In this document: one piece after another, positions 31,601 to 42,900 of the stretch
Layout: each line of letters starts with the position of its first letter
Numbering within the stretch: the first letter of the stretch is position 1
Source of the DNA: Phymatolithon calcareum
Taxonomy: Eukaryota > Rhodophyta > Florideophyceae > Hapalidiales
Direction: 5' to 3'
Length of the DNA: 64,000 nt
NCBI GenBank assembly: GCA_977006965.1
Contig: OZ345369.1
Location: forward strand, 806,001-870,000
Position numbers and translations under genes: made by a program
Notes under the pieces: generated by a model
The model's database searches: none
What the model saw: the letters and a program-made list of their open reading frames with translations, nothing else
Told to the model about the DNA's origin: nothing

Positions 31601-32173
31601 GAGCGTTGTGCCTTGAGAAAGTGTCGGTGTGCTTGTTCCCGCACGATACACTTCTTCCACATTGCCGATGATTTGCAGTTTATGGAGCTCAGGTACAGTG
31701 ACATCCTGATGTTCTTGAATGTTCAATCTCGCCTTCATTATCGAAGTCACTCTCAAAAGCTGTGAAGAGGCCTCTTGTAAAGGCGGTTGGAGACCATTCA
31801 TTGTGTCACATATGGCTGACACACGGACTGTCCGACGAAACATGGCCTTGAGCTTAGCACTAGTACCACTTCTGCTTACTGGGAACGCCTTCGAGCAAAC
31901 TTTTTCGATGATTGAGCTGGAGCGGATGAGAGTGTCCCGCACAACCTCCAGAGTTTCGTTAAAGTCAGTAGAAACTCCCTCCGGGAGTGCGCTGTGAGTC
32001 GTTCGAAGCAATACCTCCGATCTCGCAAGGTGCCGCAGCAAGCGATTCAGCTTGCCGATGAGGACGCGAAACGTTTATGGGCCATCGCGGATGTTCGCAA
32101 TACGGGTGGTGATACGATTGACCAGAGTATGCGCCTCTGCGATGACGGCAACTCCAAAGCCCGTCGATTCCAT
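28608..32173 (-). pseudogene. Broken NLR gene: helical N-domain, NB-ARC, WD40 repeats
   Basis: The minus strand reads a full NLR in order. It starts MESTGFGVAVIAEAHTLVNR (32173), followed by an in-frame stop near 32080. A degenerate P-loop (EMFGVVKT instead of GMGGVGKT) comes at about 31460, then Walker B CLFLVDDIW, CAGLPIALAV, MLHDLQLDF and about eight WD40 units (VTGSRDNSVGVWPW, LATGSRDKTIRVWD, TAGSDDSTVRLWD). At least four frame changes separate the blocks, near 31220, 30600, 29150 and 28900. Unlike the intact NLR, its WD repeats are diverged from one another. The number of lesions makes introns an unlikely explanation. It is an old pseudogene of the same receptor family. Confidence 0.85.
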
Positions 32174-32182
32174 GTCGAAGTG

Positions 32183-32216
32183 GTTGGGCAGGCTGCCTGC
32201 CGGCAGCCTGCCCAAC
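32183..32216. repeat. Perfect 15-bp GC-rich inverted repeat
   Basis: GTTGGGCAGGCTGCC, four bases (TGCC), then the exact reverse complement. It ends 10 bp before the start codon of the NLR pseudogene (minus strand), so in that gene's transcript it would form a very stable 5' hairpin just before the AUG. Confidence 0.85.
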
Positions 32217-32796
32217 TCCCTGGAGTTTGCTCGGCGGAGGGGAAGTGGGGCAATAAATCATTGTGGGAGATTTCAATGCCGAAAATTTAATGGAATTAGT
32301 AATTTTGCAGAAGCATGCCGTATGATAATTATCATACTGGTTAGGCACTGCCGTTAATTGCAACCGCTTCGGATACAGTATGTTTATGAAACCAACTAAA
32401 TACGTGGTGGAGGATGGTGCAACCGATCCAGGTGGTGGCGTTTACGCTGCTACTTGCAAATACGTGGCGATAGAATACAGTGCTCTCTTTGAAGGCGGAA
32501 AATGACATATCTGATTCAATATCTAACAACTTCTAAAGATCTATATCGTTACCTAACGTTAGAAAAGTGAATATAACGTTTCTAACTATTGTACTTTTAG
32601 AATAGAACAGCTTGTAAATTATGTATGATTCACGCCCTGTTTGCACCTCAGGTGACGTGATCGAGCCACGCACACCTAGCGCGAAGCGTTGGCTCGGCGC
32701 GCAGAGCTTGAGGAACCACGACCTTACAGACATCACCTGAGACCCCGGCGGCATCTTCCATTCTCAAATGCATCGCCGTCACGTCGCCATTCTTCG
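32217..32796. other. Intergenic
   Basis: Divergent spacer between the NLR pseudogene and the plastid protein gene. AT-rich around 32540-32630. No gene seen. Confidence 0.45.
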
Positions 32797-33801
32797 ATGC
32801 AAATATCTTTCCAGCCCTCTCATCCCGTCGCCGTCAGACTTGCCCGTGCTGCGTCGCTACGAGTCGCAACCTGCAAACGACCTCGAATACACGCGTGCTC
32901 CAACTACGAGGAGCCCGACATAGACCCGCAGCTCTCGCGCCGTGTATTCAACACCGGTGTGCTCGCGTCTGCAATTGGCACCTCGTGGGTAGGCTACCGA
33001 ATAGTTGTCGGCGATGACTTAAAGAGCCAAATCGAGAAGCGTCTTCGAGCCCAATTTCCAACCTTGTTCCCAATAATTCGGACGTCGGAGGACCGTCGCG
33101 GTCCAATTGATGCACAGTTCTGTACGTTCTATTACGCTTTGCTCGCCACTATAGCCGCGGAATTGCGCATCGTGTCGGAAAAAGCTCTTTACGACATGGA
33201 GCGCCAAGTGCAGGAGCGGGCATGTTCACTCTTTTTCAAATCTGTACCTGAGTTTTCACGCTCGATTACAGACCCCGCCTGGCTTAATTTCCTCATCTAT
33301 TCTCGCCTGCATGTGATTGCGGAGCGGACCTCGCCGCGTACGCGAGATGAGTTTTCTGAAAAACTTGCCGAACGGACGCTTCGCCATCTGCCTGTGCAGC
33401 GCTCACGACGGGATGCGGAATGGGCGCGCGTTAACGCCGATGCGTGGCTTGCCAATGTTCGCACGCTATTGGATTGCCTTGTGAAAATTGGCTGGATTTC
33501 CGGGTACAGTGTGTCAAACTTTGACGGTGGCGTTGGGTCGGCTTGGCAAGAAGAAGGTCGCTCGGCGTTGACTGTATATGCGTTTGACCCGCTACCGATT
33601 CAAGCGGCGCAGCTTATTGGGGAGGAGGAGTATGAAGAGATTAGCCCGAAGGTGTCTCCGTGGATTAAGCTGGTTCTACTGGACGCAGGAATATCGAACG
33701 TGTCGATGGAGGACTACTATTTGGACAATGAGTATCGACCGGACCCGGTGGATTTCAAACCGTCGCAGCTTGCCACAGAGTTTGATCTCAGTCTTTACTA
33801 A
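32797..33801 (+). CDS. Probable plastid protein with twin-arginine segment, unknown function
   Basis: The first ATG of the frame is at 32797, giving 334 residues. The N-terminus (MQISFQPSHPVAVRLARAAS) is Ser/Arg/Val-rich without acids, as in plastid transit peptides. Around residue 47 it has SRRVFNTGVLASAIGTSW, a twin-arginine followed by a hydrophobic stretch, as in thylakoid Tat signals or a membrane anchor. The rest is a soluble mixed helix domain with acidic C-terminus (YLDNEYRPDPVDFKPSQLA). I do not recognise the family; it looks like an algal plastid protein. Gene status is well supported by length and composition. Confidence 0.6.
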   Translation: MQISFQPSHPVAVRLARAASLRVATCKRPRIHACSNYEEPDIDPQLSRRVFNTGVLASAIGTSWVGYRIVVGDDLKSQIEKRLRAQFPTLFPIIRTSEDRRGPIDAQFCTFYYALLATIAAELRIVSEKALYDMERQVQERACSLFFKSVPEFSRSITDPAWLNFLIYSRLHVIAERTSPRTRDEFSEKLAERTLRHLPVQRSRRDAEWARVNADAWLANVRTLLDCLVKIGWISGYSVSNFDGGVGSAWQEEGRSALTVYAFDPLPIQAAQLIGEEEYEEISPKVSPWIKLVLLDAGISNVSMEDYYLDNEYRPDPVDFKPSQLATEFDLSLY

Positions 33802-34292
33802 TTTGATTCCTGTGCAGTGATTGTGCGATCGTGGAGATCTCACCCACTTTTGTGGACATTTCCTTCGTGAACATGCTTGAGTGTGTATTATGTGCAGCTT
33901 GTTACCCTGCCTCAACTTTCTGTTGCATTCTTGTCTGCAGGCGTGTCTGTCTCCGATGAACGAGTGACTGGAACATTGGGATTACATAACTGTAATCAAG
34001 AGATCTGCTTCATGAGATTTGTCGGCATTTGTCGTAGTATGGGGACGGACTGATGACATCGCTGGCGGTGATGAGCTGTACATCTTCGGCCCATGAAGGA
34101 AATGGACTGGTGAAGGTCAAGCAGGTGCGGTAATTTTTACTAGACCGGGTAGTGTACAGATCACGTCATTACTCAAGCAGTTCTTCCCTGGCCATTGGCA
34201 TGACGAATTCAGCGAGCATCACTCAAAACAGAACACCTCCGAACTTGAACACGGAGTGTTATTCCAAGACTTATTCAGACTCAATTGGAAGT
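33802..34292. other. Intergenic
   Basis: Convergent spacer. No gene, repeat or RNA recognised. Confidence 0.5.
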
Positions 34293-35722
34293 TCAACCGA
34301 GATTGTCCGGTAGCGACACACCCTCATAAAACAATAGTTGCCTATTGGCTGTCTCCCCAGGTTCTGTTACGTTTTGTACAACTTCCTTGGCGGCGGGGAA
34401 TCGGAAGGGATGCTTTCGGAGGTTGAGATAGAATCGTTCTGGAGACTGTAGCAGAAAAACAAAATTGGGCCAATCCAATGGTTAGCAGTGCCAGTGAGGT
34501 GCAAGACCACATCCATCCGGTGTATGAAAATAGGACGCGAATATAGACTTACCGGATCGTTGAGAATGCCCGGATAATTGTCCACAAGCACATACTTGAT
34601 CTCCTGCTTGCGGATGTTCACGAAGAAGGTCCAAACTCTCCCATATGCCGTATGCGCGAGTACGTCCCACGCGAATACAAGCTCAACATCCTGGGGAAAT
34701 CCAACGCGCCACCAACGCTCGGTTGTGAACGAGATGAAATTGAAGTCTCCCAGTGCATTTTTTGTATTCTCCATGGCCGCCTCATCGGTCTCACAGCAAT
34801 GATACTTAAATCCCCAAATCTCACTGCTTATCTTCTTCAAGACCACCGTCATCCAGGGAATGTTTTTCGTGCACGACGCATCAAAAACGGATCGAATCTT
34901 GTACTTACGCACAAACTTGTAAAACATCTGGCACAGTCGCTGGTTCTCCTCAGGACATTGGATTTTACTGTTTCCCTCCTTCTCGCGCTTGGCCTCCTGA
35001 AACCAATCCCAGAAGTTTTCGTTCGCCCCAGGCTTTGATACCTTATCGAAGGACGCCACTGTAACCTGCTTCAGTGGCTCTTCAGGTTCATCTGCATCGC
35101 TCCGACCCCGGCGCTGATGCCGCGGCACTACGGGGACATCAATCGAATTCTTAGGACCGGGAACGACATCATCGCTATCAGTATCCCTTGGACGTCGGCT
35201 CTGGAATGACCTCGAGGCCTTATCCCGCATATCAGCTGCCTGTTCGATCTCTATCACACGCGACGCCACTGTTCGCCGGCTCTCGCTTTGCTTTTCCGGA
35301 CCTGCATCACTCTTCGGAAGTTCCGGGACCGGTATACTATCCTTTGTCACACGAACAACACTGGCCACCTCAGCACCACTGACAGCTTGCGGGGGCGGTG
35401 TAGCCGGCGCATTAGGCTTGATATCATTAGCTACTCGCGATGACTGCTCCCGGACACTCTGTGCACGAAGCGAAGCGTTCACGGAGAACGGAGAATAAAT
35501 CACGACAGCTTCATACGCAAGGAGACAGAGGAAGATGACTCCGACGAAGAAACGGACACCGCAAGAAGAATCGTCCTTCTTTTTGCGACTTTTCATAGCG
35601 AAGAAGCCACCTTGGCGTTTGCGACGACGAGATGAAGGCTCGCGTCTGCGCACAAGGTGTGTACGCCAGCCATAGTTGTCGTCCTCTGAACTGGTGCTTC
35701 CGGACGCCTGTTGGAATAGCAT
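34293..35722 (-). CDS. Type II membrane protein with methyltransferase-like domain (two exons)
   Basis: Exon 1 (35722-34553) and exon 2 (34445-34293), with a 107-bp GTAAGT...CTACAG intron, give 440 residues. A basic cytoplasmic front (RRREPSSRRRKR) is followed by one membrane anchor at about 56-76. A long Ser/Pro/acidic stem runs to about 230. The lumenal domain has SVFDASCTKNIPWM, in the place of a Rossmann methyltransferase VLDxGCGxxxWM loop. FAWDVLAHTAYGRVWTFFVN then looks like the acceptor-strand region. Exon 2 adds the natural end (KHPFRFPAAKEVVQ). The topology is that of Golgi enzymes. A role in methylating or modifying cell-wall glycans is possible, but the glycines of the SAM loop are replaced, so activity is uncertain. 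Confidence 0.6.
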
Positions 35723-36335
35723 GGTAGCAATCAGTTTAGAGAGAATCTAGTCCGCATCTCCGGGAGGGCATTACGGTCGGCGCGTTGGGGGAGATTGGAT
35801 TTCGAGATGCGGATGTTGAGATGGAAATTTGAACTGCTGGGCGCCTGAGACAGGATGTGGCGGTTCAGCACCCCGCACTTACCCGCCTTTGATTTTACTG
35901 TTGGCAGGAAATTATTTCGTGCCGACAGTGGAGTTCTACCTCGAGACGTTGATCGGGCTTGCGCGATAGCGGCGAAAAAATTCCAGCAAATTTTGCCAAT
36001 AGAAATATGTTGAGCACGGGACAATTTCGAGAAAGATCCGACCTTTTGCGATGATGGTCATGATGAGCGGGGACCGCTTTGCGCAGGGAATAGCGCGAAA
36101 GGAATAATTTTTCCACGTGACAAAGTGAGTAGCCCCCGCTTTTTTGACAAGTCCTCAACACTAGAAAAGCTTCAGGAACCACAAATTTTCGCTCAACACA
36201 ACGTTGTGTTTGTTGAAGACATGAGGATACTCAGGGGGATAGCGGAGAGTGAAGAGATGCTTCTTTTCCAAAAATGCATGTATTTGCAGAAAGCAACTTC
36301 CTAACAACACGCCAGCAAAAATTTTCCCTGCGAAG
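35723..36335. other. Intergenic
   Basis: Spacer between two minus-strand genes. Nothing recognised. Confidence 0.5.
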
Positions 36336-36989
36336 CTATTCGAAGCGAACCCAGCAGCGGGAGCACTCGGACATGCAATCACCGCCACAATCGACGTCGT
36401 ATCCAAGCGCAGCAGGCTGGTCTGTCAGTGACGCCAAAAGAACCTTACCTTTTAACACAGGATAATTCTTCTGTATGAGAGCAACATTTTCCCGCATGCG
36501 TTCAACGGGCATGCGGATGATCTCCGGAAACTTCTTCAGAACTCGAGTTCCAATTGTGTCATCATCAAAACCGATTTCCTCTCGTAGGAATTGCAATGCT
36601 GCATACACTGGTTCCGTGCGCGGCGCCTCGTTTGTTACGTCACCACGCCACCATTTTTGCGAGCTCCACCCAAACGCACGACCCACGATTTTGTCCGCTG
36701 CGTCGTCATCCAGTTGCGGATTTAGAGATTGGAGAATTTCGCGTACTGCGGTCCACTCTGCGAGTTCGGCTTCGGATAGCACTTCGTTCGGATCGGGGGC
36801 CTTTTTCTTCTTTTTCTTGTCTTTAGTTTTATCCTTTGTTTTCTCTTTAGTTTGGTCCTTCAGTTTGCAATTCACACCAAATGTAGGTCGTGTGGGCCGC
36901 ACTCGTTGCGCGCTACGTAGAGAGCGGCGCTCATAAATCAGAAGCGCGCGGGTGGGACATGCCAAAAATGCCGGTGGGGGATCTGCCAT
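36336..36989 (-). CDS. Plastid mTERF-like protein
   Basis: From the ATG at 36989 this is a 217-residue protein. The first 45 residues (MADPPPAFLACPTRALLIYE) fit a plastid leader. A Lys-only stretch follows, then an acidic helical part (LSEAELAEWTAVREILQSL). The second half reads LREEIGFDDDTIGTRVLKKF, PEIIRMPVERMRENVALIQK, the helix-helix-PxII pattern of mTERF repeats, which bind nucleic acids in mitochondria and plastids. Only one to two repeats are visible, fewer than in most mTERF proteins, so it is a short relative. A short Cys tail (CGGDCMSECSRC) ends it. A start further upstream (37046) is possible. Confidence 0.5.
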   Translation of the reverse strand: MADPPPAFLACPTRALLIYERRSLRSAQRVRPTRPTFGVNCKLKDQTKEKTKDKTKDKKKKKKAPDPNEVLSEAELAEWTAVREILQSLNPQLDDDAADKIVGRAFGWSSQKWWRGDVTNEAPRTEPVYAALQFLREEIGFDDDTIGTRVLKKFPEIIRMPVERMRENVALIQKNYPVLKGKVLLASLTDQPAALGYDVDCGGDCMSECSRCWVRFE

Positions 36990-38877
36990 ATGGGCTTCAC
37001 GTTGGTGTGCAGACTTATCAGTACAAGCGGACGCAACTGACAACACTTCTCAGTCTCGATTGAAGTGCGGCCCGCTGTTCGCGAGCAGAACAAAAGCCAA
37101 ATCTGGGCGCAGTGCGCCAACGGCTGATGCACACAAAAAGAATCGACAGGAGGTGAGAATTTGTATCCTCACGCAGGTAGACTGTGATCTCATTGGGAAG
37201 CGGGCTGAGGGGCTGGTTGTATGATATTGCATATGCGGTTCGGAGCTGCCAAGATAGGACATGACGCTCGGACGAAAAATGGCACTGCCGGCCAACTTTT
37301 CGGGGTTGAAAAGTGAATAGCGGTAGATTACCACGCTCGACGAATGCTAATCAGCAAGAAAGCTTCGGCACTGCCGCCTTAACGAGCCAAGAGGACCCCC
37401 GATTCGCGCACGGCAACTTATTTTGATCTCTTCGAGACTTATTCGTGACCCGGAACGCCTTGTCTATTACGGTGGCATGGCGACGAGTGCGCAAATACAT
37501 TTGCCGTCCTGCCCGCATGATCACCCCTTATGAAGAGAGAAAGATAAAGACTTGGCCCACTATGAGACTTCTTCTGGACAGTGGGCCGCAAAACCGCAAG
37601 AGTATGATCGATCAAGAGCCGGCTGGTTGCATCTTTTGTTTGGTAAGAGTCTCTTACCAAACAAAAGATGCTAAGAGAGAGTGCAAATTCTCTGACTGAA
37701 AGCACGTCGCATGTTCAGGTCGCTGTGCCGCAGGTGGCCTTCCACGGCAATGGAGAACCGCCGGTCAAGCGGAGAGTCAGTATTTACTGAAAAACATGGG
37801 TGCTAGTGAGAAGTAGGGGCACCAAGAAAATTCCACATGCCATGAATGCTTCCACCTTTTTTACTAAATTATGTTCAAAAAATTGTGTGCCACATCCTCT
37901 TTGAAATCATGTGTCCCTTCGAGGTGTACTCACGATATCGAGGTGGTGTGGCAACGACTAAGAAACTACACTCTGCCTTCACAGACTTTTATTCTACAAT
38001 GAAAAAGAGCAAGAGGCAAACACTGTTGTTGCTCTCGGTGAATCATAGTCCTCAGCTCATCGTGTGCCTCCTAGCGCGGCCAATAAATACGGCAAAACCA
38101 ACTCGAATTAATGAGAATCGTTGCTGGCTTCAGGATCTCTTCCACGGTGAGTATTTTTCGAGTTTGAAACTTCACATTGACAAAAGAACGGCGCCGCATA
38201 GTTCTCAGGGCTATGTACACGCGATGTCGCAACCACTTGACTTTTATCGTCATCTACCTGCCGAATGTGTCTGACTCCTGGGTCCATGGACAAGGCTGTC
38301 GGGCGCTCTACCTCGTAGGCACCTTGATACGCTAACATTCGTTTCGCCACTTACTGCAATTGCGGGACATAGAATCGTTTTGAAATGAAGAGGGCACTAA
38401 ATTGAGTTAGTTTTGAAGGAGTATCGGAGAGACAACAGTAGTGGAACAAACAGCATTAACATTGTAAAGCAAACTATACAAAAAAAGCCACGAGGGTATA
38501 AAGGGTGCCTCGACGGCCTGTCTTAAACGGGTACATTAACAAATCGAACACGCAAACTCACGGTTCGCACATACAAGCAAACTATATCAACCGGATGGAC
38601 GGATATCTGTACAAAGCGGGTCACTTTCCGAGGCGCGTCGCAGAACGTAGCCAATTCCATCGGGTGCAGGAACAACAAAAACAAATCATGAATACAAGAC
38701 GCCAGAAGGATCCTCGCGCCAGAAGCCCTGTTCAAGACCACAGACATTGCTACGTAGTGATCAATTGAGAGCGTTCTCAGATATACAGATAGGGAAAAAC
38801 TTGCCAAAGCTTGAAACATTAGGCGTCACTGGATGCGAAACAAACCACAATTTCTTAAGCATCCATGGTCACGTCAG
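36990..38877. other. Gene-free region
   Basis: About 1.9 kb without a recognisable gene. It contains the perfect foldback at 37629-37671. Open frames on both strands lack motifs. Confidence 0.45.
37629..37671. repeat. Perfect 21-bp inverted repeat with one-base spacer
   Basis: The left arm 37629-37649 (GCATCTTTTG...GTAAGAG) pairs at all 21 positions with 37651-37671. With only one base between the arms it is almost a true 43-bp palindrome. No gene frame runs through it. Such structures are unstable in replication, so it is either recent or functional. Confidence 0.9.
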
Positions 38878-39936
38878 CTACTGGTTGGACTGAAGGCAAC
38901 GGAGCGCAAAGTAGCACCCCATGGCGAGTTCAGACACATTGGCGTTTGGAACGGCTTCATCCAAGCCGGTTGCCACACGGTTCAGGCCTCGCACATCGAC
39001 ATCGCGTCCGACACCAAGTGTAAATACTCTAGCACCGGTCTCCTTATTTGCAAGACGAGCTTCACGTTGAGATTCCACCAGTTCATCCGCATGAGTCTGC
39101 CCATCAGTGAGAAGCACGATAGCTTTCTTGCCGTGCGGTGCATCTTCCGACAGCATTTCACGAGCACGTCTAATTGGTGCCGCGATATCCGTGGACCCCA
39201 TCATCTGATCCAAAGTAGCGATTTCATGCAGTAAAGCAGGCCTTTGAACAGCAGTGAGCGGAGATTCAACCTTAGGATGCTGATTGAATTGCACGAGCGC
39301 CACATTCGCATCCGGATGAGTGGAGCATAACGAGTGGACCAGTGCCTCTGAGAACCTCTTCATGGCACGGAAATCATCCTCGGTCACAGAGCTTGAACCA
39401 TCAATAAGAAGAACAACTGACAGCAAACCAGGACCGGATGATTCGAGGGACATTTCCTGAACTGCACGAGGTGACGAGCCTGCTAGAATGTCCTTGGCTG
39501 GAACAGCTGTGGCTGTGATGGGAAAGACCGGTGCAGGAAGCATGTCACCCTTGATGAGTTCAAACATGGCCTTCGTCTCGGACACTGAGGGAACAAGCCA
39601 CGGAAGATTGGAGGCCTCCAGGGATATCTTTTCAGCATACAAGGCTTTCCAGGTGCCCGCATGACGAGCGGCAGCAGCGAGAAGAGATGCATTGCCCTGT
39701 GCGGCCCAACGGGTCTCCGCACAACGACGCCAGCAGACGGCATCAGTGGAAACAAGTGCTCTCAAACGACGTGACACGCGCTCCAGAGAAACCAAGTCGT
39801 GGGCCTCGAGCGGGGCATAGCACATAGAAACCAGCTCATCCGGGAGCGCGGTGATGGTGAGCCGAGGACCGGAGTTGGATTCCGGTGTGTTTTTCACCGG
39901 CGTGGGGACGGCAGCGACTGGTGCTGGGAGAGTCAT
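38878..39936 (-). CDS. F-box plus von Willebrand A domain protein
   Basis: Intronless, 352 residues. Residues 28-75 read ITALPDELVSMCYAPLEAHD and then LVSLERVSRRLRALV, CWRRCAETRW: an F-box, the Skp1-binding element of SCF ubiquitin ligases. From residue 171 a von Willebrand A domain follows, with a complete metal-ion-dependent adhesion site: D179-x-S181-x-S183 in LLIDGSSSVTEDDF, Thr249 in MMGSTDIAAP and Asp278 in VLLTDGQTH. The VWA part would act as the substrate-binding module in a cytosolic or nuclear E3 ligase. This architecture is rare; fusions of these two domains are not a standard F-box class that I know. Confidence 0.85.
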   Translation of the reverse strand: MTLPAPVAAVPTPVKNTPESNSGPRLTITALPDELVSMCYAPLEAHDLVSLERVSRRLRALVSTDAVCWRRCAETRWAAQGNASLLAAAARHAGTWKALYAEKISLEASNLPWLVPSVSETKAMFELIKGDMLPAPVFPITATAVPAKDILAGSSPRAVQEMSLESSGPGLLSVVLLIDGSSSVTEDDFRAMKRFSEALVHSLCSTHPDANVALVQFNQHPKVESPLTAVQRPALLHEIATLDQMMGSTDIAAPIRRAREMLSEDAPHGKKAIVLLTDGQTHADELVESQREARLANKETGARVFTLGVGRDVDVRGLNRVATGLDEAVPNANVSELAMGCYFALRCLQSNQ

Positions 39937-42900
39937 GTTGACGCGAGTGGAGCGGGGCCCGGGAGTAAAGATAGAAGCCAGGAAACGGACTAGCGGGATA
40001 CTTATCCAGACAGTCTGTATTCAAATTGAGCAATTAGAAGTTGACGGGCAATTCGAAGACGGTCAAGAATGGAGCGTTAGCGCAAAAGTTCAGACAAGCA
40101 TGCAGACTGGAGAAAAGGAATGCCAATTGGAGTCAGGGACTTGTGGAAAACGAGGAGACAGGTAAAGAGGTGGTAGGCAGGGGAGGAATACTTACGTTGA
40201 ACGCTTTGAGAAAGGCTTTCCAACGAGTTAGAGGCTCTCGAACCGGACAGGAGGCTATGTTTTGAGTTTGGTTTGGAGTGTGTCGAGTTCCGGCAGGCAT
40301 GCCGTGACAAGAAATACCGCTGGCTATGGAGGAAGGACCCTTCTAAGCCCTTCCTTGTTGAAAAAAGTGGAGACGGTGGTAAGCTTGCAGCTTCTGCGCC
40401 GGAGATGTGCCCAGGTCACTGGGTATAGGAGAGGCGAAGGTGAGCAGGGGGGTTAGGGACTGAGTTGCCAGCACTGTTGAGCATGTCTGGGATAATATGT
40501 GGTTATCCGAATATCTCGCTAGCTTTGAATCCCACGCTTTCTCCGCATTGGCGGCACCAGGTCCACAGTTTTTACTATTTTTTCAGCTATTGTCGTACTA
40601 TATCTTAAAGGAGCTTGGGTATCATAGCGAAGGGGCTCTTCTGTCTACTTTTTATTCATTTTTCTTACTCAGGCAAGATGCCACTCACTGTTCCATGCTC
40701 TCGCGCTATGTTTTTTCGTTTGTTTTCCGCAAGCCGAATCCTTGCATTATGGCCAGCAACGCGAAACCTTCACCCCAGCCTGGAGATGTTGCGCAGGTGC
40801 CAGAGTTTGGGGGTAACCAATCGTATCGGTAGGTCGCAAATGCACCGACGAAATCTCATATGCCGCACTGGACGCTGGGCCATAAATTAAATGTTACGTA
40901 CCGCAAAGCGTATTTTTTGATTATTTAATAAGTGGAGAAACTTGACATGTGCACCATGAATTGCAATTATTTTCATGTTTCTTCCTCCGATGTGCTGTCA
41001 AAAATTAACTCAATTATATTATATCAGATATAATCTAGAAAATACCTTCTGCTACACTCTATTTTTCGATAAAATTCATCCAATGGATATGATTTCTTGC
41101 GATGGTTCATGATGTAAGCCTCAGCTTGGCTGACAGTGTCTTTTGCACTATATATGAAATTTGTATAAAATTTGTGAGAATCTGAAACATGATGTGGAAG
41201 CTGATCTGATGCACTGATTTCGGTAAACATAACACTGGGCTCCTGCGCACACGTGCCAGAAATCTTACAGTGCATCCTCAACCCAGATCAATTCACATAC
41301 AGTAATGGTCGTAGAATAGTGGAGATGTGGGTTCCACCTGATTCGAGGCTCAAAACATTAGATTTCTGCTCGAAAAACAAAGAAGCTGGGCGATAAACAG
41401 AGAAAGTTCCTTCATTCCGAAGGCTCATTTGCAAACTTCAGCTACCACAAGACCGGTAAATCAAATGTTTTCTAGTACGTAGAAGGCGCGGTCCTGGAGT
41501 CGACCTTATCACTTCGCGGGAGTTATCATCTAGAAATGACGTCTTGCATGTTACTGCACCTGCAGAAAAATCAGAAAATTCTAGAGATACATATATGAGA
41601 ACAGCCAACAGGTTCTAGTTTTCTGTGGCGATATTGCTTGAAAAAACAGCATTATTGGGACAGCGAATTGATCTGCAGTGCACCAGGTCATGAAAAATTG
41701 CAGAGGTCAACTTTACCTCATGGAACCGATGAAGTGACATCTCTTCCATCTAAGTAAAGCAGTGATGCGCTGCACGAAAATAGCGTAGCAGTGGTAGAAC
41801 GAAATCTTCAGATCATGCTCCGCGCAGATGCCCAACGCATCTGTCTTTCAGTGACGTTTTGAAATCAACATGGAATCTTTCTCGTGGGAAAACAAGAGCT
41901 CAGAAATAGTAGCCCAGTTTCATCTCTGTACTCCTGCTCGTTATTGAATTTTTTAGTGGATAAAACGCAACAAGGGAAGCAAAAAAAATCCGAGGCGAAT
42001 TGCGACTGGCGATTGCGCTTGCACATACCGAAATACCGGTACATCGGCTTGAGAGGACCATTTTTTGCAACGAGGAACCGCTGGTGAGCTAAGCTCTTTT
42101 CGAGAGCACGTCCATCGTTCAACCGGGAAGAACAGAAATAACGGAAAGGCTGTGTGGAATTCCCTGGAAAAGTTGTAGAGTTTTTATAATACTAGAGTGG
42201 AACACGGTGCGGAGCTTCAATTTAAGATTCCAGAGTTGAAGGTGTAGCTGGTCATTTGAACAGACCTATCCTTCTCCACTTTTGTCCGCTTACTTTGTGT
42301 ACTGAGGGCGTTGTTGTCAAATCATACTGAATGTAGAAAGTGGTGCAAATAGAATGGTTCAAGAAAAAAACTAGCGCAATCAGCGGTCGGAGCTTCATTC
42401 CCAGATTCAATTCGGAGAACTTGTGTTTTCTTCCAGGTCCACGACGGCGATCATCAGACTTCCGAAAGCACGATATCTTATATTGGCATTTAAATGAACA
42501 TTCGATCGGCCCACTTCTAGAATGAGTTGGCGCTATAGTGCCAAACCTCGAGGAGTGCATTGGAAAATACCACTTGACCAAGGAAGAGACGAAGGCGACC
42601 GAAAAAGCAATGAACTAGTTACTATTCTTTACATTCGTATTTGCCAGCGATAACGAATAAAACATATGAGGAAGTAGAGCTGCGAACCCGGACCTCCAAT
42701 GTAACGTGACAAGTGGACTCCAAGCGTTTTCCCACTATCATTCACCTCCTCTGGGAAAGCCTCCTCAGGGTTCCACACTGAGTGCAAAGGCTCCTACACC
42801 GGGTTGGCGAGTTTGAGCAAAACTACGAATCTACAAAGTTACAAGACAGTTGTAGCTGAAACGCAGCTCCCTCGCAGCCTCATGCGCGTTCTCAGGGCGT

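Noticed and set aside
40749-40832. 27-codon frame starting MASNAKPSPQPGD, followed by GTAGGT
   Set aside because: Could be a first exon, but no acceptor-linked continuation could be recognised.
42660-42720. Possible tRNA T-arm (GGGTTCG) on the minus strand
   Set aside because: The flanking bases do not form a T-stem or an acceptor stem; no tRNA found anywhere by eye.
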